NCBI RefSeq assembly: GCF_000183425.1
Contig: NC_014759.1
Span: 2,697,001-2,761,000, forward strand
Direction of reading: 5' to 3'
DNA: 64,000 nt
DNA from: Marivirga tractuosa DSM 4126
GTDB taxonomy: Bacteria; Bacteroidota; Bacteroidia; Cytophagales; Cyclobacteriaceae
Shown one piece after another: positions 63,358 through 64,000 of the stretch (position 1 is its first letter; every line of letters starts with the position of its first letter). A program made the position numbers and the translations under genes. The notes under the pieces are model-generated. The model did not search any database and was not told the DNA's origin. It saw nothing but the letters and a program-made list of their open reading frames with translations.

Positions 63358-64000
63358 ATGACTCAAATTTCAAAAAAGGAAAAATTCGATGTCGCCACCG
63401 GTGAATTGCGCAATTGGCAAGGAAGACAGGAGTGGTTTTTTAATAGAGATGATACCGACCACTACGAGGCCTATTACGAAGGACCCTATAAGCGTCAGGA
63501 AGTTTGGCAAAAAAAGACGTTGGAAGGACTTATCAAGAAAGACAGCCGAGTTGAAAGCTTATTGGAATATGGCTGTGGTACTACCCGTTTCACCAGATGG
63601 TGGCATGAAATAGGAATTCAGGCTACAGGCGGTGATATTTCTCCTTTTATGTTGGCCCAGGGTGTTCATCTGTTCGATGGAGATCTTGTTTTAGCTGATT
63701 CCCATCATATGCCATTCAAAAATCATACTTTTGATGCGCTCGCCTTCATCACCACTTTTGAATATTACAAAAGACCTATTGAGGTAATCCGTGAAGCCGC
63801 AAGAGTAGGTAAATATGGAATCATTTTCGGAATGATGAACCGCAATACACCCAAATTAGTGCGAAGAAGAGTGCAGCAGTTATTTGGGCAGAACAATTAT
63901 TACGTAACGGCTAACTTTTATACGCCCGCTTCTTTGAAAGAACTCATTGCTGAGGCGCTCCCTGACCGGGATTATAGCATTCAGTGGAATGCGACTGGCT
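63358..64000 (+). CDS. Class I SAM-dependent methyltransferase under TPP riboswitch control, 3' end cut
   Basis: An ATG at 63358 opens a frame of 214 complete codons that runs off the right edge. Motif I is LLEYGCGTTRFTRWW (near residue 69), followed by GGDISPFMLAQG, LADSHHMPFKNHTFDALAFI as motifs II and III, and EVIREAARVGKYGIIFG. This is the Methyltransf_11-type fold. Because the riboswitch precedes it, it belongs to the thiamine regulon. Its substrate is not evident; an operon with thiamine-salvage or transport genes beyond the window would be informative. No catalytic residues can be assigned. Confidence 0.85.
   Translation, partial: MTQISKKEKFDVATGELRNWQGRQEWFFNRDDTDHYEAYYEGPYKRQEVWQKKTLEGLIKKDSRVESLLEYGCGTTRFTRWWHEIGIQATGGDISPFMLAQGVHLFDGDLVLADSHHMPFKNHTFDALAFITTFEYYKRPIEVIREAARVGKYGIIFGMMNRNTPKLVRRRVQQLFGQNNYYVTANFYTPASLKELIAEALPDRDYSIQWNATG

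Noticed and set aside
63151..63366. 71-residue minus-strand ORF
   Set aside because: It lies antisense to the TPP riboswitch and its leader and has no protein-like signature.

Overview
The window is AT-rich chromosomal DNA from a member of the Bacteroidota, most likely a marine cytophagal bacterium of Marivirga type. This rests on a TamL lipoprotein paired with TamB, CarboxypepD_reg-like domains ending in the ADVAQLSEVVVT motif, TlpA-family and Phenol_MetA_deg-like secreted proteins, an Rcp1-like response regulator, general absence of Shine-Dalgarno sequences and occasional TAnnTTTG boxes. The genus is an inference. Most genes are housekeeping or envelope functions; no prophage, CRISPR array, rRNA operon or integrative element is visible.

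Layout. 0-8 kb: 3' part of an asparagine synthetase, a CDF metal exporter, an S15-type peptidase and an ABC transporter (ATPase plus FtsX-like permease). 8-16 kb: a methyltransferase, a 2OG-Fe(II) oxygenase that seems to lack its distal iron-binding His, an ICMT-like membrane protein, DUF4256, a NYN-domain protein, an MFS transporter, an SDR enzyme, a lipoprotein and a YwqK/MORN-type protein. 16-21 kb: fhs, a SpoU methyltransferase and mutS. 21-26 kb: a PAS protein ending in a HisKA domain without ATPase, then three secreted or outer-membrane proteins, two of them translationally coupled. 26-28 kb: a fatty-acid desaturase, tRNA-Gly(GCC), tRNA-Leu(UAA) and a quinone oxidoreductase. 28-36 kb: tamL-tamB and a RelE/ParE-type toxin-antitoxin pair. 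36-46 kb: a thiolase, a TlpA-like protein, a PLP enzyme, and a divergent module of a VWA/carboxypeptidase-regulatory protein against an ECF sigma factor with an anti-sigma/TonB fusion. 46-50 kb: a response regulator and a GAF/multi-PAS histidine kinase. 50-61 kb: a 1496-residue double UvrA-like ATPase, an IS200/RAYT-like protein with a repeat array, two secreted proteins and a TetM/TetQ-type ribosomal protection GTPase. 61-64 kb: DUF3179 and HXXEE membrane proteins, a 108-bp inverted-repeat element, and a TPP riboswitch ahead of a methyltransferase cut by the window edge.

The most interesting structure lies between 36 and 61 kb. Pieces of three intact genes of this window recur as decayed fragments: the thiolase 3' end (39.25 kb and 45.85 kb, perhaps a trace at 21.2 kb), the UvrA-like 5' end (45.64 kb, joined in frame to a thiolase tail), and the TetQ-like 3' end (55.97 kb, with a nonsense codon). 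Divergence is largely synonymous, so the fragments probably come from once-functional paralogues. The same stretch holds a RAYT-like gene bounded by the palindromic units that recur next to it about every 265-270 bp, which looks like a transposase with small non-autonomous derivatives. Several further palindromic repeat families (13.9, 17.85 and 28.2 kb; 41.3 kb; 63.0 kb) show how densely repeats populate the intergenic regions.
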